Notes under the pieces: model-generated
Seen by the model: only the letters and a program-made list of their open reading frames with translations
What the model was told of the DNA's origin: nothing
Database searches by the model: none
Made by a program: the position numbers and the translations under genes
Assembly (NCBI GenBank): GCA_046348855.1
Contig: JAXMDK010000010.1
Location: 62,001-126,000 of the forward strand
Origin: TMP-24 sp046348855
Lineage (GTDB): Bacteria > Pseudomonadota > Alphaproteobacteria > Rhodobacterales > Rhodobacteraceae
Length of the DNA: 64,000 bases
Reading direction: 5' to 3'
Shown here: positions 34,158 through 44,417 of the stretch, one piece after another
Position numbering within the stretch: position 1 is the first letter of the stretch
How the letters are laid out: the number at the start of each line of letters is the position of its first letter

Positions 34158-34168
34158 ACTGATACATC
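34158..34168 (-). promoter_or_regulatory. shared upstream element, copy 2
   Basis: Identical to the element at 30438-30448 (GATGTATCAGT on the minus strand), here 74 bases before the gene starting at 34083. This 118-base gap between the peptide-importer ATPase and the glycosyltransferase must hold the promoter of the transferase unit. Confidence 0.4.
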
Positions 34169-34201
34169 TTCCCTGACCGGCGCGGCGCCGGTTGCCGCCG
34201 G

Positions 34202-36130
<1,929 letters not shown>

Positions 36131-36230
36131 TGCTGCCCCGCCTTCTCCTGTCGCGCGCGTGCAACCAGCTAACAACGGTTTCGCAAAAAGAGCAAATTCA
36201 TCCGCACCGGTCGCCGGAAAGTGACGGCGT

Positions 36231-37409
36231 TCAGGCGGTTGCCGCCTGTGCCGCGTCGCGCAGCTTTTCCTTCAGGCGGCTGGCGGCCTCGGCATAGCCG
36301 CCGGCGGCGCCGTCGATGAAATGCATGTGGTCGCGGGTCATCGGCGAGGGCACGATGCAGGTCATCAGCGCCTCGTCCTGCAGATGCAGCCCGAAGTGGC
36401 AGACGCCGGCGCGCTCGGCCTCGGCCAGCCGCGCCTCGATGGCGGCCAACCGCGCCCCATCCACGTCGATCGTCATCTTCAGCGCATCGTCGAACTTGCG
36501 GAAATCGCTGTTCTGCGCCACGTCGCGGGCATAAAGCCGCATGTCGAAGCGGCCGAGTTTCAGGTCGAAGCGGCGCAGCACGATCAGAAGCGCCGTCATT
36601 GCCGCGATCGACAGGCGCGAACGCAACCGGCCAAACCACCCCGGCCGGGTCAGTGCCTCGGCATCGACGCCTTGCAGTGACAGGGCCAGTGCCGGGCCAT
36701 CGGGCGGCACTGGATGGCCGCCGCGATCCTCGCCCCCTGCCAGCGCCACGATGTCGGTGACAAGCGTCTGGAACGCCGCGCCGCTGCCCTGGCCGGCGGG
36801 AACCGCGATGACCGAGACGATGCGGCCGTGCTTGGCGCGGATCGGATTCCACCGGCAGGACAGGCCGGTCAGGTCGGGGGGGATGTCGTCGGGGGCCGCG
36901 GCAATCAGGTAGTCGCCCTGCTTCATCCGGGTTTCTGCCCAGCTGGCGCCGCCGCCGGCGAACATGGCGTAGGACACCTCCGGGCTGACCTGGAAGCGCG
37001 CGATCCGCACGTCCGGCCCGGCGGCGCGGATGTCGGCCACCGGGACCAGCGCCGCGCGCATCTGAAGCGCGAATTCGCCCCCGACCCACCGGCTGACCCG
37101 CGCCAGCGCCACCGCCGCCGCGCCAAGGCCGACCGGCGGCACCGCCAGCAACGCCCCGTCGCCGCCGAAGACGAACGGCAGGTCGGGGCGGCCCAGTGCG
37201 TTGACGATGGCGGTGATGACCGAGGCTCCGGCCATGTTGACCGACTTGTAGCGCCCCCGGGCAATGGCGCCGGTCGAATCGACGATGTCGGCCACCGCCA
37301 GCGCCCAGCCGTCGGGCAGCGGCTGATAGCGCGAAAAGTCGGCGATCCCCTCGAATTCGAGAAAGCGCGGCAGGCCAGCCAGGTAAGCGGTTCCGTCGGT
37401 GGCGTCCAT
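36231..37409 (-). CDS. DUF3095-family protein
   Basis: A 392-residue protein of the length and sequence of DUF3095. It opens with YLAGLPRFLEFEGIADFSRYQPLPDGW (cited by FLEFEGIADF), then ALAVADIVDSTGAI, which resembles the first metal-binding motif of class III cyclases, and FVFGGDGALLAVP, which resembles the second (GGDG). It may therefore be a cyclase relative, but the transition-state residues are not evident and activity is unproven. One segment near 260-285 is hydrophobic. It is divergent from a true cyclase gene (37634) across 224 bases. The ATG at 37409 was chosen over an upstream Cys/Arg-rich extension. Confidence 0.78.
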   Translation of the reverse strand: MDATDGTAYLAGLPRFLEFEGIADFSRYQPLPDGWALAVADIVDSTGAIARGRYKSVNMAGASVITAIVNALGRPDLPFVFGGDGALLAVPPVGLGAAAVALARVSRWVGGEFALQMRAALVPVADIRAAGPDVRIARFQVSPEVSYAMFAGGGASWAETRMKQGDYLIAAAPDDIPPDLTGLSCRWNPIRAKHGRIVSVIAVPAGQGSGAAFQTLVTDIVALAGGEDRGGHPVPPDGPALALSLQGVDAEALTRPGWFGRLRSRLSIAAMTALLIVLRRFDLKLGRFDMRLYARDVAQNSDFRKFDDALKMTIDVDGARLAAIEARLAEAERAGVCHFGLHLQDEALMTCIVPSPMTRDHMHFIDGAAGGYAEAASRLKEKLRDAAQAATA

Positions 37410-37633
37410 CCGCCCAGGATACCAAGCTTCGGCCAGTCTGGATACTGGCCGGCCGATCACCGAAAGTTTGATCCCGCTTCCCTTTGCCTTCGGACGAATT
37501 GTGACTATCTGCACCGTCATGCAGGCGGCCGCCGCAGGTGGCGCTATGCATCTTGTCCCGGCAGGGGCAGAATATCCCGGCGAGGACAGCGCCCCGGTGC
37601 CAGCCCGTCGTCCCGCAGCGCACAGGACAAGAT

Positions 37634-38974
37634 ATGGAAATGCCGCCGAATCACGTTTCACAGACCCTTGTCGACGGGGTCACGTCCTGGCTCAAGCGGT
37701 CGGCGCTGAAGGATGCCGACCTCGAGACGATCGCCTTCGAGACCTGCGAACGGCTCGCGGCGGTGGGCATTCCGCTGGCGCGCGTCCATCTGTCCTTCTC
37801 GATGCTGCACCCGCTTTACTCGGCGCTGAGCTTCACCTGGCAGCGCGGGCAGGAGGTGAAGGTCGAAGGCTTCAGCATGCCCAGCGGCCAGACCCCGCCG
37901 GAACGCTATCTGGCCAGCCCCTACTACCAGCTGGTCAGCAAGAACCTGACTCACCTGCGCCGCCGCATCCTGCCGGGCGCACCGTCCGAATTCCCGGTCT
38001 TCGACGACCTGAAGGCGATGGGCGTCACCGACTACCTGGCCTTCCGGCAGCAGTTCGGCGGCAATGACGGCCGGGGGATGCTCGGGTCCTGGGCCACCGA
38101 CAATCCGCAGGGGTTCAGCGACGACATGATCCGCGCGCTTCTGAACGTCGAGAACAACCTGGCGGTGGCCGCGCACACGGCGGTGTTGCGCAAGCTGGCC
38201 AGCAACATGCTGATGACCTACCTTGGCGGCGACGCGGGCCAGCGCGTGCTGTCGGGGCAGATCCGGCGGGGCGACGGCGAAACGATCCGCGCGGCGCTGG
38301 TGATGGCCGACATGCGCAATTCGACGGCGATTGCCGAAAACAGCGGTCGGCAGGTGTTCATTGATACGCTGAACGAATTCTTCGATGCAGTCGCCACGCC
38401 TTTCAACAGCGAGGGCGGCCAGATCCTGAGCTTCGTCGGCGACGGGTTCCTGGCGGTCTTTCCGTGCGAGCGGCAGAAGCAGGCATCGCAGACGGCGGCG
38501 CGCGCGGCGATGAACGCGGCGCGCACGGCGGTGGCGCGGATGGCGGAATTGAACCGCGGACGCGGGGGCCGCAACCAGAGCCCGATCAACTTCGGCATCG
38601 GCCTGCACATGGGCAACGTGATGTTCGGCAATGTCGGGCTGCGCAGCCGCCTGACATTTTCGGCCTTCGGGTCGGCGGTGAACGAGGTGCAGCGGCTGGA
38701 AAGCCTGACCAAGAAGTTCGGCCTGCCGATCGTGGCCAGCGACGTGTTCCAGCAATATTGCGGCGGCGACTGGAACCATCTGGGTGAAGAAAGGCTGCGC
38801 GGCGTGCCCGAGCCGGTGTCGGTCTATTCGCCGGGGGCAGCCAACATGGCGCTGACCAACGGCGCCGCGATCACCTTCGGAACCCAGGAAAACCGGTCCG
38901 AGGCAGAGGAACTGATGCTGCTGGCGCGCGGCGCGTCGCAGGCGCAGCCGGGTCGTGCCGGGCGGGTGAACTGA
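37634..38974 (+). CDS. class III nucleotide cyclase
   Basis: A 446-residue soluble protein: an N-terminal ~210-residue sensory-type region (SFSMLHPLYSALSFTWQR) and a C-terminal cyclase domain. The metal aspartates are Asp226 (VMADMRNST) and Asp270 (FVGDGFLAVF), and the Asn350/Arg354 pair is in FGSAVNEVQRLE. The two base-selecting positions, normally Lys and Asp/Thr, are Ser266 and Ser347, so ATP specificity cannot be assumed. This architecture is common in Rhizobiales and Rhodobacterales. The ATG at 37634 follows AGGACAAG. It is divergent from the DUF3095 gene. Confidence 0.85.
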   Translation: MEMPPNHVSQTLVDGVTSWLKRSALKDADLETIAFETCERLAAVGIPLARVHLSFSMLHPLYSALSFTWQRGQEVKVEGFSMPSGQTPPERYLASPYYQLVSKNLTHLRRRILPGAPSEFPVFDDLKAMGVTDYLAFRQQFGGNDGRGMLGSWATDNPQGFSDDMIRALLNVENNLAVAAHTAVLRKLASNMLMTYLGGDAGQRVLSGQIRRGDGETIRAALVMADMRNSTAIAENSGRQVFIDTLNEFFDAVATPFNSEGGQILSFVGDGFLAVFPCERQKQASQTAARAAMNAARTAVARMAELNRGRGGRNQSPINFGIGLHMGNVMFGNVGLRSRLTFSAFGSAVNEVQRLESLTKKFGLPIVASDVFQQYCGGDWNHLGEERLRGVPEPVSVYSPGAANMALTNGAAITFGTQENRSEAEELMLLARGASQAQPGRAGRVN

Positions 38975-39028
38975 CTGGCGGCCACCGCGAACAAGCTGCT
39001 GAAATTGAAGGCATACGTGCCGGGCACT

Positions 39029-39046
39029 CCGGCGCGGTCGCGCCGG
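39029..39046 (+). terminator. GC-rich hairpin after the cyclase gene
   Basis: CCGGCGCG and CGCGCCGG form a perfect 8-bp stem with a 2-base loop, 55 bases after the cyclase stop and 121 bases before the peptide-receptor gene. No T-run follows. It may act as a Rho-assisted terminator or be incidental in GC-rich DNA. Confidence 0.35.
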
Positions 39047-39166
39047 TTGCGGGGATAGACAGCCCCCCGGCCCTGCGCTACGGTCGGCGGCACCCCCCGT
39101 TTGCGGCGAGTATCTGCGCATGGTCCCGCGACGACAGACAGGCCCGCGATTCTCCGGTCCGCGCCC

Positions 39167-41068
39167 ATGATCGACCGGCGCACCGTGCTGGGCTGTCTGG
39201 CCGCCGCACTGGCGCCCGCCCCGCTGGCGGCCCGGCCATTTGCACCCGACGAGGGCGGCCCCGGCCGGGTGGCGGAAAGCCTGCCCGACATGTCCGATCC
39301 GCGCCCCTCCGTGCCACGGGTGATCGACCTGCAGGCGATGGGACTTGAGCCGGGCCGGAGGGGGGGCGAGCTGCGCACGCTGATCGGCGGGCAGAAGGAC
39401 ATCCGGCTGATGACGCTGTACGGCTATGCGCGGCTGGTGGGCTATGACCGGAACCTGGTGCTGCAGCCAGATATACTGCTGGCGGCCGAGACCGACGACG
39501 ACCGCCGGTTCACCCTTCGCCTGCGGCCCGGCCACCGCTGGTCGGACGGCAGCCCCTTCACCGCCGAGGACTTCCGCTATTGCTGGGACGACGTCCTGCA
39601 GGACCCCGACTTGCGGCCCGGCCGGTTGCCCGACGATCTTCTGGCCGAGGATGCCCCGCCGCGGTTCGAGGTTCTGGACGATCTGGCAGTGCGTTTTACC
39701 TGGGATGCGCCCAACCCCCGCTTCCTGCCCCGGCTGGCGGCGCCGCAGCCTTTGGTGATCGCCATGCCGGCCGCCTATCTGAAGCAGTTCCATGCGAAAT
39801 ACCAGGACACGATCCGCCTGTCGGCGCTGATCGCCGAACAGCGGGTCGAAAACTGGGTCGACCTTCACGCCAAGATGTCGCGCAGCTACCGGCCGGAAAA
39901 CCCCGACCTGCCGATGCTGGACCCCTGGGTGAACACCACCCCGCCGCCCGCCAACCAGTTCGTCTTTGTCCGCAACAGCTACTTCCACCGGGTCGACGAA
40001 AACGGCGTGCAGCTGCCCTATGTCGACAAGGTGGTGATGAATGTCAGTTCGCCCGGCATCATCCCCGCCAAGGCCGGCGCCGGCGAGACCGACCTCCAGG
40101 CGATGGGGCTGGCCTTCGACGATTACCGCTATCTGAAAGAGGCCGAAAAGCTGCATCCGGTGCGGGTCGGCCTGTGGAAGCGGACGCAAGGATCGGCGAT
40201 CGCGCTTCTGCCCAACCTGACCTGCAAGGACGATGGCTGGCGGGCGCTGTTCCGCAACCGCGATGTCCGCCGGGCGCTGTCGCTGGCCATCGACCGGCAC
40301 GAGATCAACATGGTGTCCTTCTTCGGACTGGCGCGGGAAGGCGGCGATACGGTGCTGCCGGAAAGCCCGCTGTTCAAGTCCGACTATGCCGCGGCCTGGT
40401 CGACGCACGACCCCGCCGCCGCCAGCGTGCTTCTGGACGGGGCGGGACTGGACCGTCGCGACGGCGACGGGATCCGGCTGTTGCCCGATGGCCGCCGGGC
40501 CGAGATCATCGTCGAATCCGCCGGCGAAAGCACGCTCGAGACCGATGTGCTGGAACTGATCACCGACCATTGGCTGGCGGTCGGGATCAAGCTGTTCACG
40601 CGGGTTTCGCAGCGCGACCTGTTCCGCAGCCGGGCGATGGCGGGCGATGCGATGATGTCGGTGTGGGGCGGCATCGACAACGGGGTGCCCACCGCCGACA
40701 TGTCGCCCGCCGCGCTGGCGCCGACCGCCGACGACCAGCTGCAATGGCCGCTCTGGGGGATGCACTACCTGACCCAGGGCAAGAAGGGCCAGGAACCGGA
40801 CCTGCCCCCGGTGCGCGAACTGCTGGACCTGTTCAGGCAATGGAGCCGCTCGGCCACCAGCGCCGAACGCACCGCCATCTGGCAGCGGATGCTGGCGATC
40901 CGTGCCGACGAGGTCTTTTCGATCGGCACGGTGAACGGCACCCTGCAGCCGGTCCTGCATTCGGCGCATCTGCGCAACGTCCCCGACAAGGCGCTGTTCG
41001 GCTTCGACCCCACGTCCTACCTGGGCGTCTACATGCCCGATACCTTCTGGCTGCGCGAGGAGGCCTGA
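39167..41068 (+). CDS. peptide/nickel-type ABC substrate-binding protein
   Basis: A 633-residue receptor of the SBP_bac_5 (DppA/OppA) family. It has an N-terminal signal with a twin-arginine-like start (DRRTVLGCLAAALAPAPLAA). Family blocks include FTLRLRPGHRWSDGSPFTAEDFRYCWDDV and RNRDVRRALSLAIDRHEIN (cited by WSDGSPFTAEDF and RRALSLAIDR). At 633 residues it is on the long side, as for oligopeptide receptors. It starts the plus-strand operon receptor-permease-permease; the ATPase is probably the fused protein at 34202-36130. The ATG at 39167 begins the signal peptide. Confidence 0.85.
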   Translation: MIDRRTVLGCLAAALAPAPLAARPFAPDEGGPGRVAESLPDMSDPRPSVPRVIDLQAMGLEPGRRGGELRTLIGGQKDIRLMTLYGYARLVGYDRNLVLQPDILLAAETDDDRRFTLRLRPGHRWSDGSPFTAEDFRYCWDDVLQDPDLRPGRLPDDLLAEDAPPRFEVLDDLAVRFTWDAPNPRFLPRLAAPQPLVIAMPAAYLKQFHAKYQDTIRLSALIAEQRVENWVDLHAKMSRSYRPENPDLPMLDPWVNTTPPPANQFVFVRNSYFHRVDENGVQLPYVDKVVMNVSSPGIIPAKAGAGETDLQAMGLAFDDYRYLKEAEKLHPVRVGLWKRTQGSAIALLPNLTCKDDGWRALFRNRDVRRALSLAIDRHEINMVSFFGLAREGGDTVLPESPLFKSDYAAAWSTHDPAAASVLLDGAGLDRRDGDGIRLLPDGRRAEIIVESAGESTLETDVLELITDHWLAVGIKLFTRVSQRDLFRSRAMAGDAMMSVWGGIDNGVPTADMSPAALAPTADDQLQWPLWGMHYLTQGKKGQEPDLPPVRELLDLFRQWSRSATSAERTAIWQRMLAIRADEVFSIGTVNGTLQPVLHSAHLRNVPDKALFGFDPTSYLGVYMPDTFWLREEA

Positions 41069-41069
41069 G

Positions 41070-42068
41070 ATGTTGCGATACATCCTCTGGCGCGTGGCGA
41101 TCATGGTGCCGACGCTGGTGCTGATCTCGATGCTGGTCTTCACCATCATCGAACTGCCGCCCGGCGACTATTTTGAAAGCTATGTGTCCGAACTTCAGGC
41201 GATGGGCGAGGCCGCCGATCTGGCCGAGATCGACGCGCTGCGCGCCCGCTACGGTTTCGACCAGCCCGCACCCATCCGCTATCTCCACTGGGTCGGCGGG
41301 ATGCTGCACGGCGATTTCGGCTATTCCTTCGAATACCGGATGCCGGTCAGCGACGTCGTGGGCGACCGGATGTGGCTGACGATCATGGTGTCGACGGTGA
41401 CGATCGCCTTCACCTGGCTGCTGGCCTTTCCGATCGGCATCTATTCGGCAACCCACCAGTACAGCTGGGGCGACTATGGCCTGACCTTCATGGGGCTCGT
41501 GGGGCTGGCGGTTCCCAACTTCATGCTGGCGCTGATCCTGATGTATTTCGCCAATATCTGGTTTGGCACCTCGATCGGCCACCTGATGGACGAACGGTTC
41601 CTGGGCGAGCCGATGTCGTGGGAAAAGCTGCGCTCGATCCTGTCGCACCTGTGGATTCCGGTCATCATCATCGGCACCGGCGGCACCGCCAGCATGATCC
41701 GGCGGGTGCGCGCGAACCTTCTGGACGAATTGCAGAAGCAATATGTGGTCACCGCCCGGGCCAAGGGGCTGAGCCCCTTCCGCACGCTGATGAAATATCC
41801 CTTCCGCATGTCGCTGAACTTCTTCATCTCGGACATCGGCTCGATCCTGCCGTCGATCATCTCGGGCGCGGAAATCACCGCGGTGGTCCTGTCGCTGGAA
41901 ACCACCGGGCCGATGCTGATCAAGGCCCTGCAAAGCCAGGACATGTATCTGGCGGGGTCGTTCCTGATGTTCCTGGCCTTCCTGACGGTGGTGGGGGTGC
42001 TGGTGTCGGACATCGCCCTGGCGCTGCTTGATCCGCGGATCAGGCTGCAGGGGAGAAGCGTGAAATGA
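41070..42068 (+). CDS. peptide ABC permease (DppB type)
   Basis: A 332-residue inner-membrane protein. The opening MLRYILWRVAIMVPTLVLISMLVF is typical of DppB/OppB (cited by ILWRVAIMVPTL), and RRVRANLLDELQKQYVVTARAKGL (cited by QYVVTARAKGL) carries the EAA loop that docks with the ATPase. It starts one base after the receptor stop and overlaps the next permease by an ATGA. The protein is longer than the ~306-residue norm, with extra sequence in the periplasmic loop around residues 30-70 and 160-190. Confidence 0.88.
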   Translation: MLRYILWRVAIMVPTLVLISMLVFTIIELPPGDYFESYVSELQAMGEAADLAEIDALRARYGFDQPAPIRYLHWVGGMLHGDFGYSFEYRMPVSDVVGDRMWLTIMVSTVTIAFTWLLAFPIGIYSATHQYSWGDYGLTFMGLVGLAVPNFMLALILMYFANIWFGTSIGHLMDERFLGEPMSWEKLRSILSHLWIPVIIIGTGGTASMIRRVRANLLDELQKQYVVTARAKGLSPFRTLMKYPFRMSLNFFISDIGSILPSIISGAEITAVVLSLETTGPMLIKALQSQDMYLAGSFLMFLAFLTVVGVLVSDIALALLDPRIRLQGRSVK

Positions 42069-43240
42069 CCGACTGGCTGCCCGCGCCGGGGGCGCCGCTG
42101 CCCCATTTCGTGTCGGATGCGCCGTTCGATCCCCATTCGGTGTCGAAGATGACGGCGGCGCAGGAAAAGGTGTTCCGCGCCTCGCAATTGCGGCTGATGT
42201 GGTGGAAGTTCCGCCGTCACCGGCTGGCGCTGATTTCGGCGCTGTTCCTGCTGGTGCTGTACGGCATGGTCACGATGGTCGAGTTCCTGGCCCCCTACAA
42301 CCTTGCTTCGCGCCATGTCGATTTCATCCATGCGCCACCACAGGCGGTGCATCTGTTCGACCAGGGCCGGTTCGTCGGCCCGTTCGTCTATGGCCGCAAG
42401 GCTCGGCTCGACATGGAAACGCTGCAAAGGGTCTATACCGACGATCCGGCCGAGGTTCAGCCCCTGCGGTTCTTCTGCCACGGCGACGCCTATCGGTTCT
42501 GGGGGCTGGTGGCGGCCGACCGGCATCTTGTCTGCCCCGCGCCCGGCGGGCAGGCGTTCCTGCTGGGCACCGACCGGCTGGGGCGCGATCTGCTGAGCCG
42601 CATCCTCTATGGCGCACGCATTTCGCTGACCATCGGGCTTCTGGGCATTTCGATCAGCTTCGTGCTGGGGATCGTGATCGGCGGGCTTGCCGGCTATCAC
42701 GGCGGCATCGTCGATCTGGTGGTGCAGCGGGTGATCGAGGTGCTGCAGTCGATCCCCAGCATCCCCCTGTGGTTGGCGCTGGCGGCGATCATGCCGGTCA
42801 CCTGGAGCCCGCTGGTCATCTACCTCGGCATCACCGTGATCCTTGGCCTTCTGGACTGGACGGGGCTGGCGCGGGCGGTGCGGTCGAAGCTGTTCGCGCT
42901 GCGCGAGGAGGATTACGTGCAGGCGGCGCAGCTGATGGGCGCCAGCACCGCCCGCATCATCGGCCGGCACCTGGTGCCGGGCTTCATGTCGCACCTGATC
43001 GCCTCGGCGACGATCGCGGTGCCGGGGATGATCCTGGGAGAAACCGCGCTCAGCTTCCTCGGCCTTGGCCTGCGCCCGCCGGTCACCAGCTGGGGCGTCC
43101 TGCTGACCGAGGCGCGCGATGTCAGCGTGATCGCCTTCTATCCGTGGCTTCTGCTGCCGATGCTGCCGGTGTTCCTGGTGGTGCTGGCCTTCAACTTCAT
43201 GGGCGACGGGCTGAGGGACGCGGCCGATCCCTACAGGTGA
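42065..43240 (+). CDS. peptide ABC permease (DppC type)
   Basis: A 391-residue DppC/OppC-type permease. The N-terminal cytosolic tail ends in RLMWWKFRRHRLALISALFLL, and the core has LGTDRLGRDLLSRILYGARISL and the EAA loop EEDYVQAAQLMGAS, each typical of the family (cited by TDRLGRDLLSRILYG). It is about 90 residues longer than DppC because of a periplasmic insertion after the first helix (around 85-150). Its 3' end overlaps the convergent glycosyltransferase gene by 10 bases. Confidence 0.88.
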   Translation: MTDWLPAPGAPLPHFVSDAPFDPHSVSKMTAAQEKVFRASQLRLMWWKFRRHRLALISALFLLVLYGMVTMVEFLAPYNLASRHVDFIHAPPQAVHLFDQGRFVGPFVYGRKARLDMETLQRVYTDDPAEVQPLRFFCHGDAYRFWGLVAADRHLVCPAPGGQAFLLGTDRLGRDLLSRILYGARISLTIGLLGISISFVLGIVIGGLAGYHGGIVDLVVQRVIEVLQSIPSIPLWLALAAIMPVTWSPLVIYLGITVILGLLDWTGLARAVRSKLFALREEDYVQAAQLMGASTARIIGRHLVPGFMSHLIASATIAVPGMILGETALSFLGLGLRPPVTSWGVLLTEARDVSVIAFYPWLLLPMLPVFLVVLAFNFMGDGLRDAADPYR

Positions 43241-44217
43241 CCGGAGGCGGCCGACTGCCAGGGCTTCCAGGCCAGAAGCAGGCCGGCGTCCCGCGCTTCG
43301 GCCTCGGCGCACAGTTCCCGGATCCTGTCGCGGCCGGTTCCCGCCGGGGCTGACCCGGCGACCAGCGCCGCGTCGGCAATGGTGACGGCGGCGGCGCGGC
43401 AGACGACGGTGAAGAGCAGGGGGCCGGTAGACCACCAGGCCGGCGCGTCCGGCAGCGCCGCCAGCGCGGCGGGCAGCGCGTCGAGCAGCCGGGCGAACAG
43501 CGGATGGCGGGCCGGGGCGGCGATCAAGGCATTGCTCAGCAGCACGCTGCCCGCGCCGGTCTGGCGGGGGATGTCTTCGGCGATGCAGGTCAGCCCGACC
43601 AGCGGCAGGCGGTCGCCGAAGCTGATGCTTTCGCGCGCCGGATACCAGTCGCAATCCAGATAGATGCCGCCCACCTGCGACAGGACGGCGTAGCGCGCCA
43701 CGTCGACCGCCCCCGGCATGTCGCCGCGCGCCGCCATCGCCTGAAAGACCGGGTGGCGGTCGACGCCGATTGCGGCCAGGTCGGCCTCGCGCCACAGCCG
43801 GTAGGACAGGCCGTGCCGGGCGGCATGGCGGCGCCAGGCCTCGGTCGTTTCGGGCGGCGGGTGTGGCCCGATCCAGATCTGGTGCAGGATACGCGGCACC
43901 TCGGCCCGCCCCGACTCGGTCAGCGCGGCGCGCTCGGGCGTGGTGAAGTGGCCAAGATGGGCCAACAGGTCGGGCGGCGGCGCCAGCGTCTGCTGAAGCC
44001 CGATCCGGGTCAGAACATCGCCTTCGGCCTTGGCCAGTTTCAGGAACGCCGCATGCAGCTTGCGCGGCATGCCAAGGACGGTCGGGGGGCCAAGCGCCCC
44101 GCCATCGGGTTCGGCCCGCAGCCGGTCCAGCAGGGCGCGGGCTTCCGCAATGTGTCCGGCGGCGATCCGGGCGCGCGCTTCGGCCAGAAGGGCGCGCAGG
44201 TCGGCTGTGTCGTTCAT
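43231..44217 (-). CDS. GT32-like glycosyltransferase
   Basis: A 328-residue protein. An N-terminal helical region of ~100 residues is followed by a GT32-type core: IPRILHQIWIGPHPPP (here VPRILHQIWIG), GAVDVARYAVLSQVGGIYLDCDWY with the DxD metal site, and a later HPLFARLL. This is the arrangement of capsular-polysaccharide/OCH1-like transferases using a nucleotide sugar. It stands alone on the minus strand between two importers. The ATG at 44217 is used; 44244 is an in-frame alternative. It may belong functionally with the glycan genes further left. Confidence 0.75.
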   Translation of the reverse strand: MNDTADLRALLAEARARIAAGHIAEARALLDRLRAEPDGGALGPPTVLGMPRKLHAAFLKLAKAEGDVLTRIGLQQTLAPPPDLLAHLGHFTTPERAALTESGRAEVPRILHQIWIGPHPPPETTEAWRRHAARHGLSYRLWREADLAAIGVDRHPVFQAMAARGDMPGAVDVARYAVLSQVGGIYLDCDWYPARESISFGDRLPLVGLTCIAEDIPRQTGAGSVLLSNALIAAPARHPLFARLLDALPAALAALPDAPAWWSTGPLLFTVVCRAAAVTIADAALVAGSAPAGTGRDRIRELCAEAEARDAGLLLAWKPWQSAASGHL

Positions 44218-44349
44218 GGCGCTTGACGGCCTTTCAGCGTTCATCGCGCCGACAGCAGAGCGAAACCCCGCCCGAATGGCAAGTGTCCGGCGCGGGGCGG
44301 CAATTCGGGCCGCTGCCCGAAAGCTTTGCTTGCGCGGTGCCGAAATGAA

Positions 44350-44367
44350 TTTTACCATTTGATAAAA
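44350..44367. promoter_or_regulatory. AT-rich dyad, candidate operator of the nucleobase importer operon
   Basis: TTTTACCATTTGATAAAA is an imperfect inverted repeat matching its own reverse complement at 14 of 18 positions, in an otherwise GC-rich window. It lies 50 bases before the BMP-family receptor gene and 132 bases before the divergent glycosyltransferase. The shape and place suit a repressor or activator binding site for the operon to the right. Confidence 0.5.
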
Positions 44368-44417
44368 ACGATGCGCAAGAAAGCGAAACGCACCAAGCCA
44401 ACACAAGGGGAGAGACC

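Noticed and set aside
37658..41149. A very long open frame on the minus strand (over 1,100 codons).
   Set aside because: It lies opposite a clear cyclase and a peptide-receptor gene, is rich in Arg, Gln, His and Gly as expected of a complement-strand shadow, and has no domain.
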